This document shows, piece by piece, positions 35,116-43,376 of a stretch of DNA of 64,000 nt. Each line of letters begins with the position of its first letter. Position 1 is the first letter of the stretch. Under the pieces are notes generated by a model. That model searched no databases and was not told where the DNA came from. It saw nothing but the letters and a program-made list of their open reading frames with translations. The stretch comes from Verrucomicrobiia bacterium (lineage in GTDB: Bacteria > Verrucomicrobiota > Verrucomicrobiia > Limisphaerales > CAIMTB01): NCBI GenBank assembly GCA_019634625.1, contig JAHCBA010000009.1, positions 101,561 to 165,560 of the forward strand, read 5' to 3'. Both the position numbers and the translations under genes were made by a program.

Positions 35116-38100
35116 TCAGTCGAGGCGGAGGCGGAAGTATCGGGCGGGATCGGGCACGAGCGGGAGGGGAATGCTGACGGTCCTGGCGGGGCCGGCGGGG
35201 AGGTGATCGAGATCGAGCCAGATCGCCTGGGTGACGGTGGCCGCAGCCTGGACGGTGTAGGCCTGGCCGGGCGCGGTTTGGAAGCGGAGTTCGAGGGCAC
35301 CGCCCGGGCCGGGTTCCACGACGAGGCGAGGCCTTTCAGCGGGCGGAAACGGGTCATCGACGGTTCCAGGGGAGCCGCCGGGGCGGGTGCTGGGGCGCCA
35401 GTTGGCACTGTGACCCCAGGTGTCCCAGGGCACGGAGGGATCGCGAAAGACGAGCGAATGACCGCGGCCGTCGGTGATCGGGTACCAGGCATCATCGTAT
35501 GCGAACTCGAGGATCATCTCCCCGACGGCATCGTCGAGGCGGAGCGTCTCGCCGGCGTTGTCGAGGGCGCCCTCGAAGGTGCCTGCGATGGAATCGAGCG
35601 GGCCGTACCGGGCGGTGAAGGCGGCGACGTCGCGGACCACGAGGACATGGGCGGCCGGGGCGAGGGTCGGGATGGTGCCGAGGGAGAAGTCGAACCGGAC
35701 ACCGCGGGTGAGGCGGATGCCGGTGAGGTCGAGGGGTTCGGGGCCGAGGTTGCGGAGTTCGAGGAACTCGTAGCTTTGGGCGTCGTGGGGAAGGCCGGGG
35801 ACGGGGTCGGGGTTGTAGAAGATCTCGGTGATCCGGAGGAACTGCTGGGCCTGGGTGGGCCGGCCTTCGTAGCTGTGGGAGGCCATGAGCCGGCCGGTGT
35901 CGTCTTCGAGCAACAGGGTGTCGCCGCGGGCGCTGAGGAAACCGCGGTAGTTGCCCTGGACGAAGTGGCCTTCATGGCCGCGTGGGGAGGCGGTGCGGGC
36001 GCGGAAACTTCGGGCATCGGGCGAGAGGTGCAGGCTGCGACCGGCGGGGACGACCGTGCCGGGACGGAAGGTGTGGTCGATGGCACCGCGGATGCGCCAG
36101 CCGGAGAGGTCGAGCGCGTGGGGATGGGGGTTGGTGAGTTCGACGAACTCCTCGAGGGGATTGCCGGAGTTGGGAAGGAAGTCGAGGCGGCCGAACCGGG
36201 GGGCGGCCGCGGCCGGTTGGGAAGGGGGGATGGGATCGCCGCGAAGAAGGGGGTTCTGGTCGAAGAGGAAGGTGCGGCGGCCGGGGAGATGGATCGAGAG
36301 GAGACGTTCCGCTTCGGCGCGCATGGGGTTGCCGTTGCCCCAGGAGCCCCAGCGCTGGAAATCGAGGTCGGCGTCGGACGGGGCGATGCCCGGGGGATCC
36401 ATGGCGTCCATCATGGCGCGGACGCGGGCTTCGATGCGGAGTTCGGCGGCGGGGGTGCCCGGGGGTTGGAGGACGGTGTCCATCACGGTGCGCAGGCGGC
36501 GGAGAACCATGGCGCGGAACTCGGGGTGATCGAAGACGAGGTTGTAGAGGCGGTTGGCGGGTTTGTTCTGCTGGGCGGGGTTGTAGAAGGTGAGGACGTT
36601 GTCCTGGAAGAGGGTGTCGGTGAAGTAGCCGCGGGCATCGAGCCAGTTGCGGCCCCAGGTGAGATCGACGTCCCAGGGGAGCAGGGCCCATTCGCCGGAG
36701 CCGTCGCTGTCGCGGTAGAGGTAGTAGTTCTTGTGGCCGTGGTCCTGGCTGCTGCAGAGGGCGAGTCCGGCGAAGTAGGAGACGATCTGGGGCAGGTCGA
36801 GATGGTCCCAGGCATGGAGGGCGCGCTGGGTGAGGGAACGTCCTTCGTCCAGGGCGGTGACCAGGGACTGGAGATCGTTGAAGTTCTCCCAGCGGCGGGT
36901 CTTCTTCTCGTTGCCGCCCGCGCTGCCGAGGTTGTTGTACATCTTGTAGAGGGCACCGCGTGGGTCGCGTCCGAGCCGTTCCAGCCAGCGGTCGTCGCTG
37001 TCCTCGACGAGGTCGGCGATGCTGAAGAACTGGCCGTTGCGCTGGAGGCGGACCTGGAAGGCGAAGTGGGCGAGGCTGCCGGATGCGGCGAGGAACTCGT
37101 AGGCGAGGGCGTTGCGGACGCGGGCCTTGTCGCCCCAGTTGGTGAGGAGCCGGATGTCCTTCACCCGGGTGGCGCCGGGTCGGTAGAGGAAGCGGTGATC
37201 GGCGGGGAAGTCGAGGTTGTAACCCTTCTTGGGGAAGCCGCTGGAACTCTGGCCGCGCAGGCGCATGCGGACGTTGTCGTAGAGTTCGCCGGCATGGAAC
37301 AGGGCGATGCGGGTGCCGGAGAAGGTGTCCGCGGCGCCGGGGTTTTCGACGAAGAGATGGAGGACGGGGAGCGCGGACTGGATGGAGGCGTCGCGCACCA
37401 CGGTGCCGAGCCAGGCCTCGGAATCGAGCGGGTCGGTGTGGAGGGGCCAGCGCGAGGTGCGGCCTTCGGTGTCGGTGGCGGTGATGTGGTAGCGGATCAT
37501 CTGGCCCGGGGCGGCCACGGGTGCGGGTAGGGTCGCCGAGTGGAGACCGGCGGCGGGTTCCATCGGGAGGATCTGTTCGGGGCCGAACTGGATGCGGTAC
37601 CGGAGTTGAACCGCGGCGACGGGCGCGAAGGTCGGGGCGACGTGGACCTGGAGGGTCAGGGGTTCTTCGCTGGAGGGTTCGTTGGGGGTGTGAAGGGCAT
37701 CGACGACGATCGGGCCGAGGTCGGCGGCGCCCACGTTGTTGGGGGCACCGGGGGTGGGGACGGTGAAGTACCGGGGCGTTTCGGCCATGAGTCCGGGGCG
37801 ATCGGCGGACAGTTCGACCTGGATGAGGAAGTCGGGGTCGTCGGCGGTGAGGTTGAGGCCCTGGACGGCGAGGACGTTCGGGCCGTGCACCAGCGCATGG
37901 GCGTGGGGTGTCAGGTCCAGTTCCTGCCACTGGATGGCGCGATGGTCGGGGTTCGGCCGGGTGGCGGCGGCGGTCCAGTCGGGGGCATCGGGAGCGTTGA
38001 GGCTGGCGACGGGGACGCCGTTGAGCCAGGCGACCAGCCCGTCGTCGTAGCGCACCCGGAGGGTCAGGCGGCTGACCGACGTGGGATCTTCGAGGGTGAA

Positions 38101-39543
38101 CGGGAATCGCACATAGGCGGTGGTGTGGATGCCGTGAAGGAGGTCGCGGAGGTCGGTGGCGATCAGGGGGGCGTAGGAAACGGGGGGTGCGGCTTCGAAC
38201 AGGCCGGAGATCTCGGTCGGGGACAGCGTGCGGGTCCAGACGGCGATCTCGTCGAGCTGGCCGGCGAAGGCGTTGCCCGAGGCGTCGAACACGCCGCCGC
38301 CGCCGGCATTGAAGGGGAATGGCGAACTGCCGTGATGGCCGCCGCCTCCGGGTGATTGTGCGGCGAGGGTTCCATCGAGGTAAATCTGCAGGGCGTCGGC
38401 GGTTCCCACGGCGGTCAGGTGATGCCATTCGCCGTTGGGATGGGGGTAGGTCAGTTCGACACTGCCGGACGGGGTCCAGAGCTGGAGGGTGGAAGGGCTG
38501 ATGAACCCGAACTCGACGGCGTCGTTCTGGCCCCAGAGGCCGGTGCGGGACGACTGGGCACGGGTCGGGCGAATCCAGCCGGCCATGGTGAACCCGGTCC
38601 GATCGCTGAGCAGACCCATCGGGCCGCCGATGAAGTCGTCGTCGCCATCGAGGAGCGGGGCGCGGTTGTCGGGTTCGAGGGAAGGGTGTCGGGGCGGGCG
38701 CGGTCCGGGCTGGCCCAGTTGCGGAGCGCCTTCGAAGCGGCCGCGTCCGGCGTCGCCCCACGAGCCGAGGTTGGCTGCGGTGTTGCCGTCGGATTCGTCG
38801 AGGCGCCAGTAGAGGGCGGGTTCGGTGGCGAGGACCCGGAGCGCGTAGGAGGATGCGTCCGGGTCGGGTGCGCCGGTGTCGAAGCCCACGCCATTGACGA
38901 TCGGTTGCCAGGCGGAGTCGTTGAAATCGGGCGCCGTCCAGGCGAGGCCGAGGGTGTCATCGGACGGGATCCTCAGGCGGCCGGGGGCGTCGGGGGCGAC
39001 CAGAGTGAGGGTGGTGCGGTCGAAGGCGAAGCCGTAGGAGACATCGCGGAACTGACGGGGGAAGGCCGGGGCGAACTCCGTGGCCGTGCGGTCGTCGGGG
39101 GCGATCAGAGCGAGGTATTCGCCATCCGAACTGAGACGGAAGTTGGCGTGCAGGGGGCTGCCCGGGGTGCGTCGGTCCTTGCCCGAGGCGAACACGAGGA
39201 GGTGCGCCCGGGGGGCGAGGTTGGTGGCGGGGAACGTCCACTTGCGGCGATCGGCGGCGTTGTCGGTGAGGCTCCAGCCGGCGAGGGGGACGGGTTCGGG
39301 ACCGGGGTTGGCCAGTTCGATCCAGTCTTCGGCGGCGCCATCCTCATCGAGGAGGGTGCTGGCATTGACCGCGCCGAACTCGGTGAGGATCACCTGCGCG
39401 CGGGTGGGTATCGCGAAAGTCAGAAGGACGGCAACGAGGGCGAGCGTGGTGAACGCGGCGGACCCGGCGGCCGGACGGGCGAAGGCGGACCCGGTGGTGC
39501 GGCGATGACGTGGGTTTCGTGGATGGGGGCCGGTCGATGGCAT
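35116..39543 (-). CDS. Giant secreted CotH/LamG/lamin-tail protein
   Basis: 1475 residues from the ATG at 39543. The open frame runs further upstream, but that part is read through dispersed repeats and is rejected. A signal lies near residues 27-50 (FTTLALVAVLLTFAIPTRA). Domains in order: lamin-tail (VILTEFGAVNAS and EDWIELANPGPEPV), a LamG/concanavalin domain (PALYWRLDESDGN and GFTMAGWIRPT), CotH kinase-like core (MRLRGQSSSGFPKKGYNLDF, LLTNWGDKARVRNALAYEFL and WALLPWDVDLTWGRNW), then two more lamin-tail domains (EEFVELTNPHPHALDLSGW, ITEIFYNPDPVPG) and a C-terminal FQTAPGQAYTVQAAATVTQ module. CotH proteins phosphorylate spore-coat proteins in Bacillus; here the protein is secreted and its substrate is unknown. 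Confidence 0.88.
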   Translation of the reverse strand: MPSTGPHPRNPRHRRTTGSAFARPAAGSAAFTTLALVAVLLTFAIPTRAQVILTEFGAVNASTLLDEDGAAEDWIELANPGPEPVPLAGWSLTDNAADRRKWTFPATNLAPRAHLLVFASGKDRRTPGSPLHANFRLSSDGEYLALIAPDDRTATEFAPAFPRQFRDVSYGFAFDRTTLTLVAPDAPGRLRIPSDDTLGLAWTAPDFNDSAWQPIVNGVGFDTGAPDPDASSYALRVLATEPALYWRLDESDGNTAANLGSWGDAGRGRFEGAPQLGQPGPRPPRHPSLEPDNRAPLLDGDDDFIGGPMGLLSDRTGFTMAGWIRPTRAQSSRTGLWGQNDAVEFGFISPSTLQLWTPSGSVELTYPHPNGEWHHLTAVGTADALQIYLDGTLAAQSPGGGGHHGSSPFPFNAGGGGVFDASGNAFAGQLDEIAVWTRTLSPTEISGLFEAAPPVSYAPLIATDLRDLLHGIHTTAYVRFPFTLEDPTSVSRLTLRVRYDDGLVAWLNGVPVASLNAPDAPDWTAAATRPNPDHRAIQWQELDLTPHAHALVHGPNVLAVQGLNLTADDPDFLIQVELSADRPGLMAETPRYFTVPTPGAPNNVGAADLGPIVVDALHTPNEPSSEEPLTLQVHVAPTFAPVAAVQLRYRIQFGPEQILPMEPAAGLHSATLPAPVAAPGQMIRYHITATDTEGRTSRWPLHTDPLDSEAWLGTVVRDASIQSALPVLHLFVENPGAADTFSGTRIALFHAGELYDNVRMRLRGQSSSGFPKKGYNLDFPADHRFLYRPGATRVKDIRLLTNWGDKARVRNALAYEFLAASGSLAHFAFQVRLQRNGQFFSIADLVEDSDDRWLERLGRDPRGALYKMYNNLGSAGGNEKKTRRWENFNDLQSLVTALDEGRSLTQRALHAWDHLDLPQIVSYFAGLALCSSQDHGHKNYYLYRDSDGSGEWALLPWDVDLTWGRNWLDARGYFTDTLFQDNVLTFYNPAQQNKPANRLYNLVFDHPEFRAMVLRRLRTVMDTVLQPPGTPAAELRIEARVRAMMDAMDPPGIAPSDADLDFQRWGSWGNGNPMRAEAERLLSIHLPGRRTFLFDQNPLLRGDPIPPSQPAAAAPRFGRLDFLPNSGNPLEEFVELTNPHPHALDLSGWRIRGAIDHTFRPGTVVPAGRSLHLSPDARSFRARTASPRGHEGHFVQGNYRGFLSARGDTLLLEDDTGRLMASHSYEGRPTQAQQFLRITEIFYNPDPVPGLPHDAQSYEFLELRNLGPEPLDLTGIRLTRGVRFDFSLGTIPTLAPAAHVLVVRDVAAFTARYGPLDSIAGTFEGALDNAGETLRLDDAVGEMILEFAYDDAWYPITDGRGHSLVFRDPSVPWDTWGHSANWRPSTRPGGSPGTVDDPFPPAERPRLVVEPGPGGALELRFQTAPGQAYTVQAAATVTQAIWLDLDHLPAGPARTVSIPLPLVPDPARYFRLRLD

Positions 39544-39614
39544 GAGCGCTTGATGCGAAGGATGGCATCCGACGGATATGCTGTTCCAGTCCGGGGGCAA
39601 GGGTGAAACGCCGG

Positions 39615-39983
39615 GCAGAGGTGCGAGCCTCGCGAGGCGTGGCCTCGGAGGGCCGAGTTCCACGAGGCCGGCGGGGGATTGGAGCGGTGGGGGCGCATCT
39701 AAGTCTTTTGCAGCAGGCCTCGTACCCGTACTCGTACCCGAAATCGCCCTGCCCAGTTCGCATGTTGAATGGGAGGTCCGAACAAGATCGAACCCATCGG
39801 ACCAGCCATGAGGCGACGCTGAAACGGTGTGCCTGCGAGTTCGAGTACGAGTACGAGTACCGCCCTTCGGGCTGAGTACGAGTCCCGAGGAGGGGAAAAG
39901 GTGTGGTGCAATGGATTGAGGACTCGCGGAGCTCGTCCCTCCGATTCGCCCGTTTCTCACTCACAACCCGGGGAAGGCACCGG
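39615..39983 (+). repeat. Diverged, interrupted copy 2 of the 164-bp repeat
   Basis: The left core part begins at 39646 (CGGAGGGCCGAGTTCCACGA) and the right core part ends at 39943 (GAGGACTCGCGGAGCTCGTC, then CCTCCG). Between them lies the hexamer-arm element (39704-39883). A degenerate GTGGAGCG-type segment is present on both sides of the insert, suggesting insertion with duplication or two abutting copies. Outer limits are approximate. Confidence 0.6.
39704..39883. repeat. Hexamer-arm hairpin element, copy A
   Basis: Starts CTTTTGCAGCAGGCCTCG and ends GGGCTGAGTACGAGTC. The left arm (39722-39747) and right arm (39835-39860) can form a 26-nt stem with 23 Watson-Crick pairs around an 87-nt loop. 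A small GCCC-TTC-GGGC hairpin follows the right arm. Loop landmarks are GTTCGCATG, GAATGGGAGGT, GATCGAACCCATCGGA and CTGAAACGGTGTGCCTGCG, all shared with copy B at 52789-53022. Confidence 0.8.
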
Positions 39984-40066
39984 GTCGGGGCAGGAGCCGG
40001 AATCGCCTTTCGGGTTCGTCCTCGATAGCAGGCCGGATGGCGTTCATCCCGTCCTCCCTGGCAGTC

Positions 40067-40093
40067 GAATTGTAAAAGTAGTGATTTGACCCC
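40067..40093. repeat. Short dispersed repeat, copy 2
   Basis: On the minus strand it reads GGGGTCAAATCACTACTTTT, then ACAATTCGA, matching GGGGTCAnATCnCT and TTTnACAATT of the copy at 11535-11562. It ends 7 bp before the TauE/SafE stop codon. Confidence 0.5.
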
Positions 40094-40099
40094 ATTGCC

Positions 40100-41128
40100 C
40101 TAGGGATTGGGCGGGAGCACCGGGCGGGGCGGTTTGGGGAGGATCATGGGGACGGAACGGCGTTCGAGGCGGTCGCCGATGCGCCAGAGCCATTCGAAGC
40201 CGCCGTTCATGAGGGCGACCCCGAGAATGGCGGCGGCGAGGCCGGTTGCGCCGAGGACGGCGAACTCCTGGTGCATGGTCCAGAAGAACTGCCCGATGCA
40301 CAGCACGGCGACCACCAGGAGGGTGGGTTTGCGTCCGATGCGGGAGACGATGAAGACGCCGAGCGGGGCGCCCAGGGCGACCACGGGGGCGGCCGCGAGC
40401 CAGTTCTCGTACACGCCAGGCTCGAAGCCGGTGAGAAGCTTCTTCGTGGCGACGCCCACGAGGGAGGTAAAGGCCATCACAATCACGGACGAAGGGATCG
40501 CGCTCTTCAGGTCGGAGCGCATGAGGAGGACCATGACCGCATAAAGGACCATGTCGATGCCGACACCGGTGACCGACGCGACGGTCAGGGCGCCGAGGAA
40601 TCCCACGGTGAAGCCGACCTTGCGGTCGAAGGCGTGGGCGGCCGGGGTTTCGCCGATGTTCGAGCAGATGGCGTTGATCCGGTAGAGGTGCAGGACACCG
40701 AAGCTGGCCCAGGTCACGGCGAAGACGACCTTGATGACACCGCCGGGGATGTGGGGCGCCACGAAGAGGATGCCGAGGGGCGTGCCCAGCAGGGAACCGA
40801 CGAGCGCCCAGCGAAGCAGGACCCACTCGAGGCGCTGGCGCCGGGATAGGATGAAGATGCTGGCGCTGGTCATGCCGATCGACTGCACGGCGAAGCTGAA
40901 GTCGCGTCCGAGCGTGGCCGGGAGGCCGAAGAGGAGGACGAGGATGGGGAAGCCCACGGTCCCGCCGCCCATGGGGGTGGAACCGGCCACATAGGATCCG
41001 AGGGCCATGGCAATGGCGATGCCGTAGTGGTCGCGGAGCGTTTGCCAGTGGGAACCGGTGATGACGAGGCCAAGCCAGACCGCGTAGAAGGCGGTCAGCC
41101 AGAGGAACCAGGGCCAGAGTCGGCGCAC
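40100..41128 (-). CDS. TauE/SafE-family permease
   Basis: 342 residues with eight or nine hydrophobic segments. The family motif GGGTVGFPILVLLFGLPATL lies near residue 55 and VGFLGALTVASVTGVGIDMV forms the second half-repeat, typical of TauE/SafE (UPF0721) proteins that export sulfite or organosulfonates. A Pro-rich tail (LPKPPRPVLPPNP) ends the protein. It follows the PQQ-like gene by 45 bp on the same strand, perhaps as one transcript. The substrate is not determined. Confidence 0.85.
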   Translation of the reverse strand: MRRLWPWFLWLTAFYAVWLGLVITGSHWQTLRDHYGIAIAMALGSYVAGSTPMGGGTVGFPILVLLFGLPATLGRDFSFAVQSIGMTSASIFILSRRQRLEWVLLRWALVGSLLGTPLGILFVAPHIPGGVIKVVFAVTWASFGVLHLYRINAICSNIGETPAAHAFDRKVGFTVGFLGALTVASVTGVGIDMVLYAVMVLLMRSDLKSAIPSSVIVMAFTSLVGVATKKLLTGFEPGVYENWLAAAPVVALGAPLGVFIVSRIGRKPTLLVVAVLCIGQFFWTMHQEFAVLGATGLAAAILGVALMNGGFEWLWRIGDRLERRSVPMILPKPPRPVLPPNP

Positions 41129-41173
41129 AGGGGCGGGAGACTGCGCGGGAGCAGGCTCGCGATCCAGAAGGAT

Positions 41174-42538
41174 TCAGGGCTGGCGGATGTCGAAGGCGGT
41201 CAGGCGCTCGTGATAGCGCAGGTAGAGGCGGCCCTGATGAATGACCGGGTGCGCCCAGGCATCGCGCGCCCCGGCTTCCGCCCAGCGGAAGCGTCCGCGC
41301 ATTTCGAAACGGTCGGAGCCGGGTTCGAGCAGCAGCATCCAGCCGTCTTCGCAGAGGGCGTAGAGACGTCTGTCGGCCCAGAGCGCGGCGCCTTTGACGT
41401 GCCCTTCGAGTTCATAGCGGATGGCGCCGGTGCGGGCATCGAGGGCGGCCCAGCCGCGACGGCCGGAGTAGAAGGTGCCGTAGAGCGTGCCGTCGTGATG
41501 CACGACGCCGCCCTGGCAGGTGTCGAGACGGGTCGTCCAGACATCGGCGATGCCGGGGGGGGCGTGGGGCGTGGCCGGCGGTTCGAGACGATGGAAATGG
41601 CCGCCGCGTCCGTGCGGAGCCGTCATGAAGAAGCCGTCGCCGGCGAGCACGGGCATCATGGCGAGAACCGAATAGGTGGTGGGGTAGGGCCGGGTCCAGA
41701 GGAGGCGCCCGTCAGCGGTGTCCACACCGTAGAGTTGGCGGAGGGAGCAGCCGATGAGGAGTCGGCGTCCGCCGAACTCGACGAGGATCGGGGAGACGTA
41801 GCTGGCGGATTCGACGGCGTCATCGCCGCGATCGGAGGGCAGCGGCGGGGTTTGCCAGAGCACGTCGCCGGTGGCGGGGTCGAGGGCGGCGACGAGGGCC
41901 TCACGGCCTCCGGCGGTGACATATACGGCGCGCTCGTCCACGGCGAGGCATTCACTGAGGCCCCAGGTGATGTTTTGGCCGTTGAAGCGACGGAGGACGT
42001 CGAGCGACCACACTTCGCGTCCGGTGGTGGCATCGAGGCAGGCGAGGCGACCCTGGGCGTTCTGGTGGTAGAGACGTCCGGCGCGGTAGGTGACCGAGGA
42101 GCGGGCGCCGGGGTAGGGCGTGCGCCAGGCGAGTCCGTTGGTGGAGCGCCAGAGCAGGCGTCCTTCGAGATCGAGGGCGAAGATGTGGAGTTCGTGGTCC
42201 ACGTCGCCGGTAATGAACACGCGGTCATGGACGACCACGGGAGAGGAGAAACCGCGTCCGACGGGCGGGGCGGTCCAGAGTGGGCGGGGTCCGGCGTCCG
42301 GCCATGCCTGAAGGAGGTGGCGTTCATCGCTGACGCCGTCGCGCCGGGGTCCGCGGAACTGCGGCCAGCCGGGTTCCGTGGAGGCAATGAGACGGGGGAC
42401 GTCAGCAGGGTCGGGAACGGAGCCTCGCGAAGGACCGGCGAGGAAGAGGAGCGCGCCGGCGGCGATGACGAGGGGAAAGGTTCCCAGTCGGAGGGACGGC
42501 GGGACGGGGCGGGAGAAAGGCAGGGGAAGGGTGGTCAT
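41174..42538 (-). CDS. Secreted PQQ-like beta-propeller protein
   Basis: 454 residues with a signal (FPLVIAAGALLFLAGPSRGS). Repeated propeller blades include GWPQFRGPRRDGVSDE, HIFALDLEGRLLWRSTNGLA, LACLDATTGREVWSLDVLRR and LVAALDPATGDVLWQTPPL. WPQFRGP followed by DGVS is very common in PVC-phylum proteins of this type. PQQ-binding catalytic residues of alcohol dehydrogenases are not evident, so it may be a binding or assembly propeller (BamB-like) instead of an enzyme. Confidence 0.85.
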   Translation of the reverse strand: MTTLPLPFSRPVPPSLRLGTFPLVIAAGALLFLAGPSRGSVPDPADVPRLIASTEPGWPQFRGPRRDGVSDERHLLQAWPDAGPRPLWTAPPVGRGFSSPVVVHDRVFITGDVDHELHIFALDLEGRLLWRSTNGLAWRTPYPGARSSVTYRAGRLYHQNAQGRLACLDATTGREVWSLDVLRRFNGQNITWGLSECLAVDERAVYVTAGGREALVAALDPATGDVLWQTPPLPSDRGDDAVESASYVSPILVEFGGRRLLIGCSLRQLYGVDTADGRLLWTRPYPTTYSVLAMMPVLAGDGFFMTAPHGRGGHFHRLEPPATPHAPPGIADVWTTRLDTCQGGVVHHDGTLYGTFYSGRRGWAALDARTGAIRYELEGHVKGAALWADRRLYALCEDGWMLLLEPGSDRFEMRGRFRWAEAGARDAWAHPVIHQGRLYLRYHERLTAFDIRQP

Positions 42539-42634
42539 TGGGGGATTGAGGGCAATGCGGCTTGCGAACGATCAACCGTAGTCTGGCGGCGTCGTGCGTA
42601 CAGGATCAAACGGGCGGGTTCAACATCGTCCCGC

Positions 42635-42798
42635 CCGGTGCATCCCCGTATTAGGGATGAGGAGGCAGCGAATCGGAGAGACGAGCTCTGCGAGTCCATA
42701 ATCCAAAGCGCTCCACCCTTGCGGCCTCGTGGACCCTGGCCCTCCGAGGCCCCGCATCGCGGAGTTCGCACCTCTCCTCACAACTCCTGGATGCACGG
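42635..42798 (-). repeat. 164-bp dispersed palindromic repeat, copy 3
   Basis: Inverted relative to copy 1 (15123-15286) and of identical length. Core at 42673-42745 (73 bp). Similarity extends through both flanks: the complement has GGAGTTGTGAGGAG and GGTGCGAACTCCGC before the core, and CGCTGCCTCCTC and GGGATGCACCGGG after it. Confidence 0.8.
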
Positions 42799-42859
42799 TT
42801 CCCGCCCCGAATGCTTGGTGATGGAATTGGGCGGGAGGGGATGGCCCCGGGTCGGAGCG

Positions 42860-43376
42860 GAGGATCGAATGAGCGGAAACGGCGTGCATATGCACGGAGG
42901 TTGCGTCAATTTGGGAGTGGGGCAGGGGTGTGGAGTGGAGGAGGGGTGAGATGGGGCGGAGAGGGGGATCAAATGATTGGAAACGGCGTGCATATGCACG
43001 GAGTTTGCGTCGATTTTGGGAGTGGAGCAGGGGTGTGAAGTGGAGGAAGGGTGAGATGGGGGGAGGGGATGGGAGTTGGGGCGGAGGGGAGGATCAAATG
43101 AGCGGAAACGGCGTGCATATGCACGGAGTTTGCGTCGATTTTGGGGTGGGGGGAGGGGTGTGGAGTGGAGAAGGGGTGAGATGGGGGAGGGGATGGCGCT
43201 TGGGGCGGAGGGGAGGATCAAATGAACGGAAACGGCGTGCATATGCACGGAGATTGCATCGATTTGGGGGTGGGAGGAGGGGCGTGGCGTGGAGGAGGGG
43301 TGAGATGGGGAGGGGATGGCACCTGGGGCGGAGGGAAGGATCGAACGAACGGAAGCGGCGTGCCCAGGCACGGAGG
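42860..43376 (+). repeat. Five-unit tandem array with CGTGCATATGCACG palindrome
   Basis: Palindrome copies at 42883-42896, 42987-43000, 43112-43125, 43236-43249 and, changed in the centre, 43359-43372 (CGTGCCCAGGCACG). Spacings are 104, 125, 124 and 123 bp. Each sits in a block GGAAACGGCGTGCATATGCA, then CGGAGTTTGCGTCGATTT, followed by a G-rich, nearly C-free tail of about 80 bp. It ends at the 3' end of tyrS. Confidence 0.85.

Larger units (their letters stand above)
39544..40099. other. 556-bp repeat-filled intergenic region
   Basis: No gene supported. It holds a diverged copy of the 73/164-bp palindromic repeat split by the hexamer-arm hairpin element, and a short repeat copy at 40067-40093 next to the TauE/SafE stop. 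Confidence 0.7.
42539..43376. other. 838-bp repeat region between PQQ-like gene and tyrS
   Basis: Contains copy 3 of the 164-bp repeat (42635-42798) and the five-unit palindrome array (about 42860-43376). No gene is supported; open frames here come from the tandem repeats. Confidence 0.75.

Noticed and set aside
34900-37530. 876-codon plus-strand frame opposite the CotH protein
   Set aside because: Low-complexity Gly/Ala/Glu sequence; the CotH reading is supported by several domains.
35116-39960. Longer N-terminus for the CotH protein (start at 39960)
   Set aside because: The extra 139 codons are read through dispersed repeats; the signal peptide follows the ATG at 39543.
42860-43376. Possible CRISPR array
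   Set aside because: Units of 104-125 bp are too long, spacers are near-identical G-rich tails, and no cas gene is present.
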